Positions 43,372 through 55,900 of a stretch of DNA of 64,000 nucleotides are shown here, one piece after another; positions within the stretch are counted from its first letter, which is position 1, and each line of letters begins with the position of its first letter. Source of the stretch: Clarireedia homoeocarpa (taxonomy: Eukaryota; Ascomycota; Leotiomycetes; Helotiales; Rutstroemiaceae); contig LNKV01000042.1 of the NCBI GenBank assembly GCA_001465935.1, forward strand, positions 543,633 through 607,632, read 5' to 3'. The position numbers and the translations under genes are program-made. The notes beneath the pieces were generated by a model. It ran no database searches. It saw only the letters and a list, made by a program, of their open reading frames with translations, and was not told where the DNA came from.

Positions 43372-46300
43372 TGTCTGTGTGAGAGAGTGTGTGTGTGGTG
43401 GTTTGTATGAGTAGTGGTGTGTGCGCGAGTAGTAATGTATGCAGGTATGTACGTTCGGACATGTTTCTTGTATAAGGATGAGAGGGTTGCAAGACGAAGA
43501 CCTGCCTGTAGGTTTAGGGAAGATTAGTTAGTGTTCCTTTCGCTTTGCACTGTCGAAGTAGTTTGGCTCAGGGTTGAAGGTGAGCCTGCTTGAATGCAAA
43601 TGGGAATGCATCTCATGGGAAGACTGAATTGTGAAGTCGGTTTGTTCGTTTAGAAGGTAGTTGTGATGTCTTTTCGCTCTTGTCTATCGTCCTGTCTCGA
43701 CAATGAGCAAACTGAGGGAAACAAGATGGGAGGATTGCCATATTGCAGTTGGTGCCACGACTGTGACTGGAGTGATGGTGTATGCGGCTCTTTCTTGAAG
43801 CACATTGTGGGTTCAGTCGAGTGGGTCATGACAGGTAGCCGAATACGAAGGTGCGTTTCTATCACTCTAACAAGCGTTCTACCTTTGCTACACACCGGTG
43901 GAGAGTAGTTTAAAGCAAGCATAGACATCTAACTGCCAGTCGTGAAATGAGGCTAATATGTGGAGTCCATTCGTATGTGATTTGCATCGAACTTATCGTT
44001 CATTGCTACATTGTTCTTGGGGTAAGCAGGCCACTTGCTCGTCTGTTGGGGACTAACGTGCCCGAAGGTCATACGGCATCGGCGCATACTACTCTATGCT
44101 ATGCACCTACATGCAATGAACTGGTCGTCAATGCAGTCATCATTGGTTAGAAGCCATCGGTAGTGAGAGGCTGGTATACAAGTCTCCTTGAGGACAAATA
44201 CCTATCGAAGATATTAAGACACCTTGAACCGGAAGTAACGGAACTACAGTGATGTGGCCGAATCCTAAGCAAGGGGGCCAAAGGGATCTCCTTTGAATGA
44301 TAGGTTGTGATGCGAAGAGACGTGGGACAAGGCAAAAGCAGAAGCTGCATAGAGTATCGTTGAACGTCGCATCTCTCAAGGGTAATCTTGATTTGTTGAG
44401 GTGTTTGACCACTCACCTTCTTCGATGGGACTCCTACCTACTCGTACTCATCCGGGCCCCTGCAATAAAGCGCCGAACCTCTCTGATCCGTCTTTGCGGT
44501 ACTATTTGTAGACCTCCTTCTGCATGAGTAGTCTACCCCTTGGTGGTTGAGACACTCGAAGTTTATGATTGATAGATACCCTTGCAGCACCAATAGTCTA
44601 GTAATACATTTGCCGTGTTGCTTAACCATCCCTGCTGCATTATATTAGTTTGGGGGTTGGTCCTTTTGCTTTTTGGGCTTGGGATACATGTGATCTACAA
44701 GAATCGGGAAAGCCGTGGGACTTTCGGATGAGAACTTTGGCCGGTATGTTAGGTAGTAAAATGAACGATAGTCTACAAGAGAAAACCATCGAAGAAGGCA
44801 TATCCCTCGTCATGAATGGTGAGATTGTGAATCAGACTATAGTTACACCAGGCAGCAACCATCATACTCAAAAGGTGAGAGATGCGATGTACGGGTGCAT
44901 TAGGGGAAATGCCATGGCCACACCGTTTAATAGAGAGTACTATCTATCATATTAGGTATAATCCAATCCGGTTGACCAGTCCGCATAACTGACCACAGGA
45001 TTTGTGGTAATAGGGGAAAGGAGCAGTGGCAGGTGGCAATTAATTGATCTGTAGATACCCCGTATTTGCTTTCGACCCCACAGTGTGAAACTTCACAGCT
45101 GTGCTAGGAACATCGATCATGATGATCTGGCATCGGCTCAGGCGCTATTCGGCAACCTGAGACTTTCCCGACGGGTTATAGATTCGCTAGAGAAATAGAG
45201 ATATGACGATGTGATGCTCTTCCTAGGAAGCAGGCCAATGAGCTCGTAGAAGAGGGCATATTAGCTCCAGCAGGAAGCAATTGTGGTTATTACTGATAAC
45301 AACAAGATTTTCTCCAAGTGGACATGCGCAATAACGCTCTGGTACTTGCCAGCTGACTCCTTGAGCCAATCAGCTTATCCGATTCAAGGATTCGATTCGG
45401 ATGCTACCGTGGAAGTAGCCATCATTGCACTTCGACTGTTTCGACTGAAGTGTTCAATTGAAATCTGATCTGGGATAAACTTTGTGAGTATCAATTTATA
45501 CAAAATAAAGTTCATGAATTAGATTGAGGGCATACTAAGTCTGCAATGTTTTGAATAAGCCTCAATTGTAGGGCTGGAAGAAGTATGACCTGTTGTCAGG
45601 ATAAATAGTAGTGCGTACAGATCCATGCTCCTACGCCACATATTTCAGGTAATACTAGACTTCATACCTAACATTCTGCAAAGAACGTAGCTGACGTTAT
45701 GTGCATACAAGCAGCGAGAGCAGTCACAGCTGGATAGCCAAGGAACCTAACTCCCCGGCATAGCCACAGGCTTGCATAGTCGGTACCAACAGATCTAAAA
45801 AGAATGGGCTTTTGCATAGACAGTGAAACATAGAAACGTGGGGAACAAGATGCTGACTGCAGAGAATGCAAGTGAGCCTTTCGATCCTTCGGTTTAAGTT
45901 CCTGGTGTAGCTAAAGTGTCAACTCGGGCACTTGATGGCTTTCGCTCGACCAGGTCTGTTCTGAAGCTTTGGGAAGTCGTTGTTTGAGATAGACGAGTTG
46001 AAGTTACTTTGAATTAGGCTTCCACTTCTCCTGTCAAATTATGCTGACACTTGAAAGCGGGAGGCCAGAGGTAGTGTGGTAAAGGCTTGAGCTTCGAGAT
46101 TGACTCTATTTTGGTATCAAAGCAAGATGTGGTTGGCCAATTGAGCTCAGACATGCCCCTTGGAACTGCGGACAGTGAATATTTTGTATGAACAAGAATA
46201 CCTTCCGTATTATGCTTGCCGGTACCTGCAAATACGCATATTCTTGGCGCAAGCCCTTGTCGCTGTTTTGTTGTCATCCATGGGTACCAGCTCAAAATGA

Positions 46301-47626
46301 TCGGCTACTACCATGCGAAGTAATGTACCTTTTTTTTTCTTCTTTTTTTTTTCAGTGAACAACTTCATCGCTGCTTTACACAGCGTGTTGCTTCTGACCT
46401 CGGCGCTTCGGTTCAATTCTGGTTGTAGCAACTTGTTCCACTGGTAAAGCGGCAAAAATTCAAGCATGGGTGACAGATTGTGGCTGGCATTAGAGAGATA
46501 TTTTCAGCCAATAACATAGACTAATGCATGAGCACGCCAGCCATGAAAGTAGAGATCTCGGGCGCTCCGTTCCCGATGTTCCAGAAGCTGATACTCAATC
46601 ATATGATTCGCTTGAAAACATAGGATGAGAAGAAATTGGAGTGTCCTTATTCGTCGTGATTAAGAGGACCGGACGAGAAATTCTTCTGCATTCTGGACGA
46701 TTGGACTGACTATCGACCCAGTGATATGCAAGAAGGGTTGCGAGCAAGTCAAACCTACTCGAATCGGGATGCTCCAAAGAGTCTAAGCATGGGCGATGCA
46801 GCTGTGTCGATACTGAATTCAGCAGGACATGATCTGCTACGTTTGCCATATCAGAGTTCTTGCCCCGAATGTGTGCCCTATTCGGCGTGTGCCATGCTCC
46901 ATGACGTTGAGCTGTTCTTTTTCGGGTGCGCACGCGACTCGAATACTGCTCCCTGCGTGCCCAAGTATCCAAGCCTCCCCTCTGAAGCTTTTGGGGTGAA
47001 AGTTTTGCATGTAAAAGCTTTTTGGATGATACCTGAGAAGAAGCGACACGGTGCCTCCGAATAGATACAGTAAGATTCACACGTCCATGATGCCATTGGC
47101 AGTGAGAAGGTATTGGTGTGTTGATGAGTTTTGGTGGTTCGTTCGGATCGTGCTTCCTAATCTGGCAAGCCCATGGAAGCAGAAATGGAAGGCTGGTAAT
47201 ACATGGAACACCGTGTTGACTGAAGAGCGCGACAAAGACGTTCGCTTCTGACTAAACAGTCTTGTAGGGGTTAGTAAGACTAGCTCGTCTAGCTCGAACA
47301 GTCGAATAGTAGCAATGCTCATGACGGGGAAAGCAGCGGCGCTTTGCGACGCATGGTGCAAGGGTGTTTGCTCGGACGTGATACCGAATTCATTTTGCAC
47401 ACTTTGGTGTTGAATCCTAAAAAGATCTAGGAGGGAGCCCACCGTAGGCCGGTTGACATCAGCAGTACCAGGGTGTCTCAGGTAGTGTAACGGGGACAAT
47501 GGGAAAGAGGGGAGACGGTATGTAGGGGTTCTGAAAAATTTGCCTTAACATGGGGAGATATACGTTCCGTTGCGAAAAGTAGAGATGTAACCTGACAACC
47601 TGCACGGAGGAAATGCAGATTTCGTA

Positions 47627-47676
47627 TTTCAGATTTCAGATTCCAGATTCCAGATTCCAGATTGCAGATTCCAGAT
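47627..47676. repeat. TTCCAGA heptamer array
   Basis: About seven copies of CAGATTC/CAGATTT-type 7-bp units with a few substitutions (one CAGATTG). Confidence 0.9.
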
Positions 47677-48055
47677 CGTCAGGGACGAAAGTGATATCTT
47701 ACTGCGTGATTTGGAAGTTGGCGCCGTGCTTTGCAGTGTCTGATGGCGGCATACTATTGGCTCTGGACTTGGAGAAATCGTACCATGGCACGCGTAGTCT
47801 GTGGTCTGGCCAGAGGGTCTAAGGGCCATGCAGATGGGGATAGAGATGGGTTGATACTGACTTTCGCAATTTTCCCAGCTGGACTGTGCTATTCCATGCT
47901 AGAGACACGAGAGTAGTAGAGTACGTACACTTTTGAATCCCTTGAAGGCACAATTTCCGAGAACATAGCTGGGACGCGCGGGATCTAGTGCTGTATGGCG
48001 TTTACACACGAAGTATAACTATTGAGTAGTCGCCTATTTGGACTAGTCATCCCCA

Positions 48056-48130
48056 GCAGACCTCGCAGACCTAGCGGACCTCGCAGACCTAGCAGACCTC
48101 GCAGACCTAGCAGACCTCGCAGACCTAGCA
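48056..48130. repeat. 18-bp minisatellite built from a 9-bp unit
   Basis: Alternating CAGACCTCG and CAGACCTAG nonamers form about four copies of an 18-bp higher-order unit. One copy carries CGGACCTCG. The array is purely tandem with no spacers. Confidence 0.95.
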
Positions 48131-48183
48131 GGGAGGTATTCGGAATGAAAAGAATACCGATACTGAGGGACATCCGCATTTTC

Positions 48184-48237
48184 AGCAGCGCAGCAGTGCA
48201 GCAGTGCAACCGTGCAACAGTGCAACCGTGTAACCGT
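48184..48237. repeat. Degenerate 9-bp array, CAGTGCAAC/CGTGCAACC type
   Basis: Six or so related units (CAGCAGTG, CAACCGTG, CAACAGTG), 54 bp after the 18-bp minisatellite. Confidence 0.85.
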
Positions 48238-49341
48238 CCTCGTACAACAATACAACGACCAGCTCCCTGCAGTAGAACCTCCCCGGTTGACCCAAATAGC
48301 ATCACTCTCACACACAATCCTGGGTTTATCTGCATTGTTCGGCTTTTTTGCCATTTGCCCAAGGAAAATTCGACATCATCTCTGCTCTTGAAGCGGCCCG
48401 GCAGACGCCGCAGGTTATCGATACGCCTCCATTTTTCATCATCTCTTTACAAGACACCGAAAAGGAAAAAGCGAGACTTCAGCCCTGCTTCTATGCTACT
48501 CTGCTCTTGGTAATCCCGAGAACCGTGCGTGAAGAGTTTTGGTGGAGAACGAACTAGTTGACGGAAGTGCTGTGCGAAGTACGACGTACGTCAAGTCAAG
48601 TCACCAAGAGAAACAAAGAAGCCGAAACACCGCCTCATCTCGCCTCGCCTCGCGTCTTGTGCATCCATCTACACATCCACACATCCACACATCATCCACA
48701 CACACATCCATCGGCACACCCCATCCATCCTCGCACCCGCCCGCGCATACCTCGAATACGTACGTGCATCCGAGTCTCCTCTAGTAATGCAGCGAGTGCA
48801 GCTATTACATTCTTCCACATACAGAAATAGTTGCAGGCCAGTTGCGCTATCTGCCACGACCCTGCGAGTCTCATTTTCCCAGTCTCACAGCCCTTCGTGC
48901 CCTTCCACCCCTTCTACCCCTTCCACCCCCTCCGTTCATCCTGATTACTCCTGCCCCACGTCTCAAAAGCTCTAACGTCTTCAAGCCACGCCCAGCTCTT
49001 CGACCGGCCAAATATTTGACTTCGCGACTTACAAGTATAAAGACTCCATTCGAATCCTTCGTCAAGGTTTATATCTTGTCTGCCTTAGCACTTCGATATT
49101 CTCGGCTCTCAATCCTCGACAGCAATCGGCTTTGTTGTGTGCGTTGTCCACGATTACGATTACAGTAATTAGCAATCGTCTGTTCCGTTTACCCCTCGCA
49201 AGCCTCTCCGCAAACTACCCGCGCTTTTCGACAAGGACCAATCTCCTCTCACTGATCTGCGATCGCTCGCGATACTATCTGCCCTCATCAACATCCAACA
49301 TCTAACTCCAACGTCAACGTCAATCATCAATTACAACTACG

Positions 49342-51255
49342 ATGTCTGGGTACGGTTATAACGGAGGTTACGGAGGACCACCACAGCAGTACCCACCCCA
49401 ACCCTACTACCCGTAGGATTATTGTCCCTTCCTGTTTGTTTCGCATGAGTTCGTGCTCATATTTGTCTAGACCTCAACCGCAATACGGTGCTCCTCCACC
49501 ACAACAGCAGCAGCAGCAGCAGCAGCAGCCTGGAGGCTATGGATATCACCAACCGCCCCCACCACAGCAGCCTTATGGGTATTCTCATGTAAGAGCGTCT
49601 GCGATGTACACTCCAAACACCAGCTAACAGATACCTTTCAATAGCCACCTCCCCAACAATACGGCGGATACAATGGAGTACCTCCTAACGCGCCGCCGCA
49701 GCAGTATGGAAGACCAGGTTCGCAAATTCACTCACATTGATCCAAATAAGGGAGATGCTCATGATACTGGACTAGGAATGCCATCCGTCAACTCGAACGG
49801 TTATGTAAATGGCAACCCAAATGCCCCTCCGCCGCCGCCCCAAGGAATGCACTCATTCGGTCAAGGTGCTCCTCAAGGATACGCTTATCAATACTCAAAT
49901 TGCACTGGGAAAAGGAAGGCGTTGTTAATTGGTATCAACTATTTCGGTCAACGTGGCCAATTACGTGGATGTATCAATGATGTCAAGAATATGTCGGCGT
50001 ATTTGAACGAAAACTTTGGATACAAACGAGAGGACATGGTCATTCTTACTGACGACCAACAAAACCCTATGAGTCAGCCTACGAAACAAAATATACTGCG
50101 AGCGATGCATTGGCTCGTGAAAGACGCCAAACCCAACGACTCCCTATTCTTCCATTACTCTGGTAAGCAGCTCCTACCCAAACCCCGTCGTACTTATTTT
50201 GATTTCTTTAGGTCATGGTGGCCAAACCAAGGATTTGGACGGTGATGAAGAGGACGGTTACGACGAAGTTATTTATCCCGTCGATTTTAGACAGGTCGGC
50301 CACATCGTAGACGATGAGATGCACAGGATAATGGTACAGCCCTTACAGCCCGGTGTTCGATTGACTGCAATATTTGATTCATGCCACTCTGGAACTGCGC
50401 TCGACCTACCATACGTCTACTCTACTCAAGGTGTTCTCAAAGAACCAAATCTTGCTAAGGAAGCAGGTCAAGGTCTACTCGGTGTTATCTCATCTTACAG
50501 CCAGGGCGACCTCGGAGGTGTCGCGAATAATTTGATGGGTTTCTTTAAGAAAGCGACATCTGGCGACGACGCTTACAACAAAACTTTGGCGACCAAGACA
50601 TCACCTGCTGATGTAATAATGTGGTCAGGAAGTAAAGATGACCAGACATCGTCAGTATATTTCGTACCTTATTACCCAAAAACATTTTGAGTTTTCAGCA
50701 CATCTGCATGTCAAGATATGCGAGTATTGCATATTAGCGTCGGAGTTTTGTTTCTTTTCGGGATACCCAGAAGACCCTGGTCGTTCATTATGTACATAAT
50801 ATCAAACTTTTTTTTTTAATAAAGCCCCAAGTCTATATCAGCTACCTAGCACGGTGGTGATATAGGCTAAGGGCTGCGAGTTGCGTTGGGTCAAGTGACT
50901 CAGCGCACCTCACGTCACTTTACCTTACATCATATAATCTTCCGACGACTTGGTATACATATATGAGATTGATTGCTGACTGCTACTTTACAGAGCCGAT
51001 GCCACGATTGCCGCACAAGCTACCGGTGCCATGTCATGGGCGTTCATTACAGCCATGAAGAAGAATCCTCAGCAGAGTTACGTCCAGCTGCTCAACAGTA
51101 TCAGAGATGAGCTCGCTACCAAGTATAGTCAGAAACCTCAGCTAAGTTGTAGTCATCCATTGAGTATGTTTTCTCTCTTGCTCTCCCCGACTTTATTCCC
51201 TTGCTAAAAACTAACACCCAATGTCGCAGATACAAATCTCCTCTTTGTCATGTAA
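49342..51255 (+). CDS. MCA1: Type I metacaspase
   Basis: Cysteine peptidase cleaving after Arg/Lys, with roles in stress-induced cell death and protein-aggregate clearance. Seven exons: 49342-49412, 49471-49588, 49645-49717, 49776-50162, 50212-50650, 50994-51163 and 51230-51255, giving 427 aa. The N-terminal prodomain (about 1-110) is Gly/Tyr/Pro/Gln-rich and includes an 8-codon CAG run, typical of fungal type I enzymes. The catalytic dyad is His218 in YSGHGGQT and Cys274 in FDSCHSGTA. The p20 strand KRKALLIGINYFG is intact. The last residues (NTNLLFVM) come from a 26-nt final exon. One donor is weak (GTTCGC at 49718). The fifth intron, 343 bp, is six times longer than the others and carries a polyadenylation-like signal. 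The gene converges on BCK1. Confidence 0.95.
49505..49530. repeat. CAG trinucleotide run (polyglutamine codons)
   Basis: Eight consecutive CAG codons after a CAA, in exon 2 of the metacaspase, coding for a Gln tract in the prodomain. Confidence 0.9.
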
Positions 51256-51580
51256 ATAGTCGCTCAGTCTAATCGCATTACGCATCTAATATATATTGAA
51301 TGGATTTCAAATGATGCCAAAATGGTTCTGCTCAAAGGAAAATACAATGAACGAATTAACGACCGAACAATCAACCACAACAATGACAGAAGAGAGAAAA
51401 GAAATGGAGGGAAAGAAAATGGCATACCCAATCCACCCGCCCACTCATTTGGTTTTTATATCACGCAGTCAGTCAACGGGAATTCATGGGAAATCGGGGA
51501 AAAAGTGAAAGATGTGAAACGAAAGAAATGCTCACTCATGATGAAGGTTGTTTTTATGAAAAGACTGGCAGGGCATGGGA

Positions 51581-51606
51581 ATGTTATGTTATGTTATGTT
51601 ATGTTA
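51581..51606. repeat. ATGTT pentanucleotide repeat
   Basis: Five perfect units, 326 bp after the metacaspase stop. Confidence 0.9.
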
Positions 51607-51923
51607 TTAGGTGGAAGGAACTTTAGCAGGATCCCCTTTAGCTGCTGGAAATACACCCTTTTTTTGTGGGGGTGGGGGGGTTTGGACTTTTGGACTTAAA
51701 GTGGTTGGTTGGTGGTTTTGGGATCTGAACTGATCTGAATAGCATCATAATCATTCGATCCAATCCAATTTAACGGCTTATTATTGTCTATCTATCACGT
51801 TTTTGAGTATGGGTTTTTATCTGTTCTGTTCTGTTCTGTTGACTTGATGAGTAGTTGGTTTATGAGTGTGGATGGGGGAGTGAGAGGTTATAGATGTATG
51901 TGTGCGTTACTTTCGGCACGAGA

Positions 51924-51953
51924 TTGACTGACTGACTGACTGACTGACTGACT
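51924..51953. repeat. TGAC tetranucleotide repeat
   Basis: About seven perfect units (GACTGACTGACTG...) in the metacaspase/BCK1 convergent intergenic region. Confidence 0.9.
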
Positions 51954-52923
51954 GATTATATTATAAGTTCTTGTTCTTGGCACAACGATCACAGCACAGT
52001 ATAGTATAGTGCATCGCATCGCATCATAAGCAATCAAGGATTAACAAGTTAAAAGTTTTAAGAATCTTTTTCATTATCTCCCTCTCCCCTCTCCCCTTCC
52101 CTCTTCCCCTTTCTTCTTGAACTCCAACTCCACCCATCCTATCCGCATTCTCTCATAACACCACGCAATATCCATCCATCCTCAGGTTTGCTTTGTCCGC
52201 GCTACGTATCCGCTCCCCCATCCTACTATACAATATAAAGTAAAAGAACCCTTCAAAATCCCATCCTATATCAAGAAAGTCATCCATAACGTCCGTCCGT
52301 CCAACCAACCATCCTTCCATCCATCCATCCATAAAATTTTTCTTTCTTTCGCCTGAGCCTAAAAAAAAAAACTTCCATGCATGCATAAATAACATACAAA
52401 TAAAACGAAGAGAGAAAGAAAAGGCAGCCAAGCAGGTTCAAAGGGCAAGTTCAACGCTTATCAACCAATGGATCGTAAATAAAACCCCTCTTTCTATATG
52501 TACTCCTCTTTTATTTCATTGAATATAGTATAGAGATTGCTGGCGGGAAAAAAAAAGGATGAAGGAAGATTTGTGGTATCAGATAGAAAACAAAAAAAGA
52601 GAGCGCATGAGAGAGAACGAGTAAAATTGTACAAGAACTTTTTCTAGCCAGCCGAACAGTTTTGTTGATGTTGATGCCGATATCGTATCGTAGTACGTCA
52701 AGAAGCGTTCGTTACGTCGGACCGGACCTCCAGGGTAATAATAATAAAAGTGTTTGGTATGTATCATCGATATCCAGATCAGCCATAAAAGGTAAATCCC
52801 CACATTAGATTTATAGATCAATATCAATCTCAGATTGAGACTCCCGGCTTGCGGTCCTGCTCAGAAATATGACATGGAACGAAGTGCCGTAGCCGTCGAA
52901 ATATGCTCCAATTCCACTCCACT

Positions 52924-55900
52924 CTAATAAGTGCCACGAATCCTAGCATAGAGTTCGGTGTCCAAGAAATTATAATGCGTATCCAGTTCACAGAACGGAT
53001 GGGTAAGAAGAGTCTCGGCTCTTGGTCGTTCTTTCGGATCACTGTTTGATTTTGTGTTAGCAGTTGTACTTTTACATTTGATATGAAGTGAATTTGAAGT
53101 GAAACATACATAGTCCAACAATCAGCCATGAAAGCCACAGCCACAGGACTAATGCTCATAGCGATATCATCCGGAATTGGTGGGGCCTCATTCAGACTTC
53201 CCAGCTTATAGATAGCTCCGACGGTTTCTTCTTTACTCCAAGGACGTTTACCGGCAAACATTTCAAGGACAACACAGCCTAGAGACCAGATGTCGACTTT
53301 GGCTGAATATCCTTGGCCTTGTGAGCGGACGACTTCGGGAGCCATCCAGAAGACGGATCCTTGCATGTTATTCGAAGCATCGTTACCATAAATATTATCT
53401 GATTTCTTGGAGATACCGAAATCGGAGATCTTGCATGTACCATCAACATCAAGTAAGATATTGTCTGCCTTGAGATCACGATGAAGAATGCCTTCGCGGT
53501 GAAGATATGCTAATCCGTCGAGGGTTTGGCGAGTTAATGAGCTGACGACAACTTCTTCGAATTTGCCGTGTTTTCGAAGACAACTACCAACACTACCACC
53601 AGAAATATACTCTAGGAAGATACTGATAGACATTTCTCCTCTTTCACAACCGAGGTATTGGACAATGTTGACATGGTCAAGATGTTGCATAGTATCGATC
53701 TCTTGGTCGAGCGCTGCTACCATCTCACGCATCTTTTCTTTGTCATTTCCAGCAGCCTTCGGGTTGACTTCGACTTGTTTGACAGCCAAGAACTCTCCAG
53801 TAGTGGCATTCATACCCAAGTAAACTCGTCCATATGTACCCTTTCCAATGAGTTGACCTTTGAACCACCGGAAGGTAGCCTGTCGTTTGGGAATGTTGTT
53901 CTGGGGAATTTGGGGAATGAGCATACTACCACGCTGGGGTTTAATTTGCACAATATTCGCGCCAAACATCTTAGTACTCTTGCGACGTTGAATCATGCTA
54001 GCAGTTTTGTTGTCCTTAGATGTGGGTGCAGTTGATTGGGTGTAACGTTTATTGGCTTCATGGGCTCCTCTTGCCACTTCACGAATAGACTTCATACGAC
54101 CTAGACCAGTTGAGCGGCGTACATTGCGTTCTGCAACGCTCTGAATTGAGCTTCTCTCCAAGGCTTTCAAGGTTGATTGGTCTGATCCTAGAGTATCGCC
54201 GTCGCTGTACATGCTCGTCCGAGGTGTAGACAGCATAGAGGACCCGCCGCCAGACATCCCCGATGAGTTTACAGAAGGGGTTTGCAATGAATCCAATGTA
54301 TCCTGCTCTGCGATTGGAGAGACTGGAGGTGAGCCTCCTGCGCCTTCTTCCAATACCGGTTGATCAAGGTCGAGATTGGGGAAGAAGTCGTCGAGATGGG
54401 TGATGAGGGCTTCGGCAGGGGGTCTGCTTGCCCATACATCATCCCTTGCAAATGACTGTCTTCGAAGTTGTTTGGCTTTTCTCTCCTCCTCGATTTCTTC
54501 TGGGGTACGCCCACTTTCATCTCTTCGTTGAGGACGTTTGCCAGCACTTGTTGAGAAGGAGTCATCATCGAAATCAGGCAATTTCGGAATGCTAGATGAG
54601 GATGAGCTATCCTGTGGAGAGCCCCACGAAACTGACAAACCTTTCTTGGCCCTTGAAGTTTTGACGCTCAAACTTGGCCGTTTCGTGATGCTTGAATCAT
54701 CGTCTCCACCTGCACTCGCTTTCTTTGAAAGCTTTCGAGATGCTATCGGGACCGCGAAAAGGCCATCATCGGAGTCGTCGTCCGAATCCTCTTGATCAAC
54801 TGACTGAGAAGAACTCTGGAACACGACACTTGCTTCAGTGAACTCAAGGTTAGGACCATAGGACTTCCGATTTCCTGGTACATTAAGTTCTGCAGCACGA
54901 GCGCTATTTGGACTAAGGTTCCCTGGTGAAGGTGCTCGTCTGACTTCTTCCTCTTTCAGTCTAGCCATAGCAAGACTCTCTGGATCTTGAAGGGAGATAG
55001 TGACACCTCCAGCCGACATGTTCTCTTCACCAGCGTAATCTGGTATAATAAAAGAAGTATCACCTTTCCCCCAGGTAAGACTACCAGGAGTGCCACTTGA
55101 TCTAGGGCTACTTCGGCCAGAGCCCGAGTTGCCATGGTCAACTGTTGCCATAGCATTCTTTGCTTGGTTGTCGGTTGCAGGCGGTGATTTCTTTGCGGTT
55201 GGAATCGGGGTTGTAGGATGTCCCACGGCTCCAAAGCCTTTGCCCATAACGAAAAGAGCAGCGGCAATGCCACCTGGAGTGACGGGTGACGCTGGAACAT
55301 GCTTCCGTTTGGTATTTTCACCTAGTTCGCCGCCTGATGAGCGCTTGCCATCATTGTCAGCGGTGAGTGTCCGACCTTGCTGCCCTGTTTTTTTGCTCAA
55401 AGAATTGGCTTTAATCAAAGTCGCGGATTCACCAGGAACCGGAGGCGCCTTTCTTTGAGGGAAAAGATTGTCTACCTTTTTATCCTCAAATGGAGAATTT
55501 CTGGGCTGGTCAAAGTCCACATTGCGACCGACAATACCCAGAGATCCCTCAGCAGAAGCGGAAGTTGGCGTTGACTTGTTCGCCTTCTTTTTAGCAAGAT
55601 ACTCCTTCTGCCTCCGTTCCATTTCCGCTTTATGTTCGGCTGCAGCCAGTTCCATAAATGCTTGCTTCTCAGCCTCCGGAAGTTCTCGCTCTCCGCCTTC
55701 ATGTGACGCCCTGTATGCCATCAGACGTTCCCGTAGCGCATCTGGTGCCTCTGATGCAGCTGCAGCTGGTTCTCGAGTGGAAGGTGAAGCTCCAGCCTTG
55801 ACAGTATTCTGTCGCGAAGTTGGTGGAGATGAACTTGATCTCCTTCGTGTTCCGTTCAAACGAGCGTAAGCTTCTTCGTCAAGCAGCGCAGTTGGCGGTA

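Larger units (their letters stand above)
42613..49341. other. 6.7-kb region without a supportable gene, rich in simple repeats
   Basis: The longest gene-free stretch in the window, between cystathionine gamma-synthase and the metacaspase. Frames such as 44650-44955 (+), 46595-47080 (-) and 47985-48362 (-) have no motifs, no consistent splicing and, in the last case, only read through a minisatellite. At least six tandem arrays lie in it (separate entries). The last 500 bp is pyrimidine-rich and probably the metacaspase promoter and leader. Long non-coding RNA or a decayed element is possible, but nothing identifies one. Confidence 0.5.
51256..52923. other. Convergent 1.7-kb intergenic region with microsatellites
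   Basis: 3' flanks of the metacaspase and BCK1. No convincing frame. It contains (ATGTT)5 at 51581-51606, a CTGTT run near 51820-51841, (TGAC)7 at 51924-51953, and a CATC-rich stretch near 52310-52332. The 3' UTRs of the two genes probably lie here. Confidence 0.55.

Noticed and set aside
44650..44955. 101-codon plus-strand open frame
   Set aside because: It has some protein-like stretches but no recognisable domain, no splice continuation and no upstream promoter features.
46595..47080. 161-codon minus-strand open frame in the gene-poor block
   Set aside because: Overlapping open frames occur on both strands here and none has a domain motif or adjacent exons, so it is probably chance.
48056..48130. 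Repeat array resembling a CRISPR at first sight
   Set aside because: The units are 9/18 bp and contiguous, with no spacers, in a eukaryotic nuclear context. It is a minisatellite.
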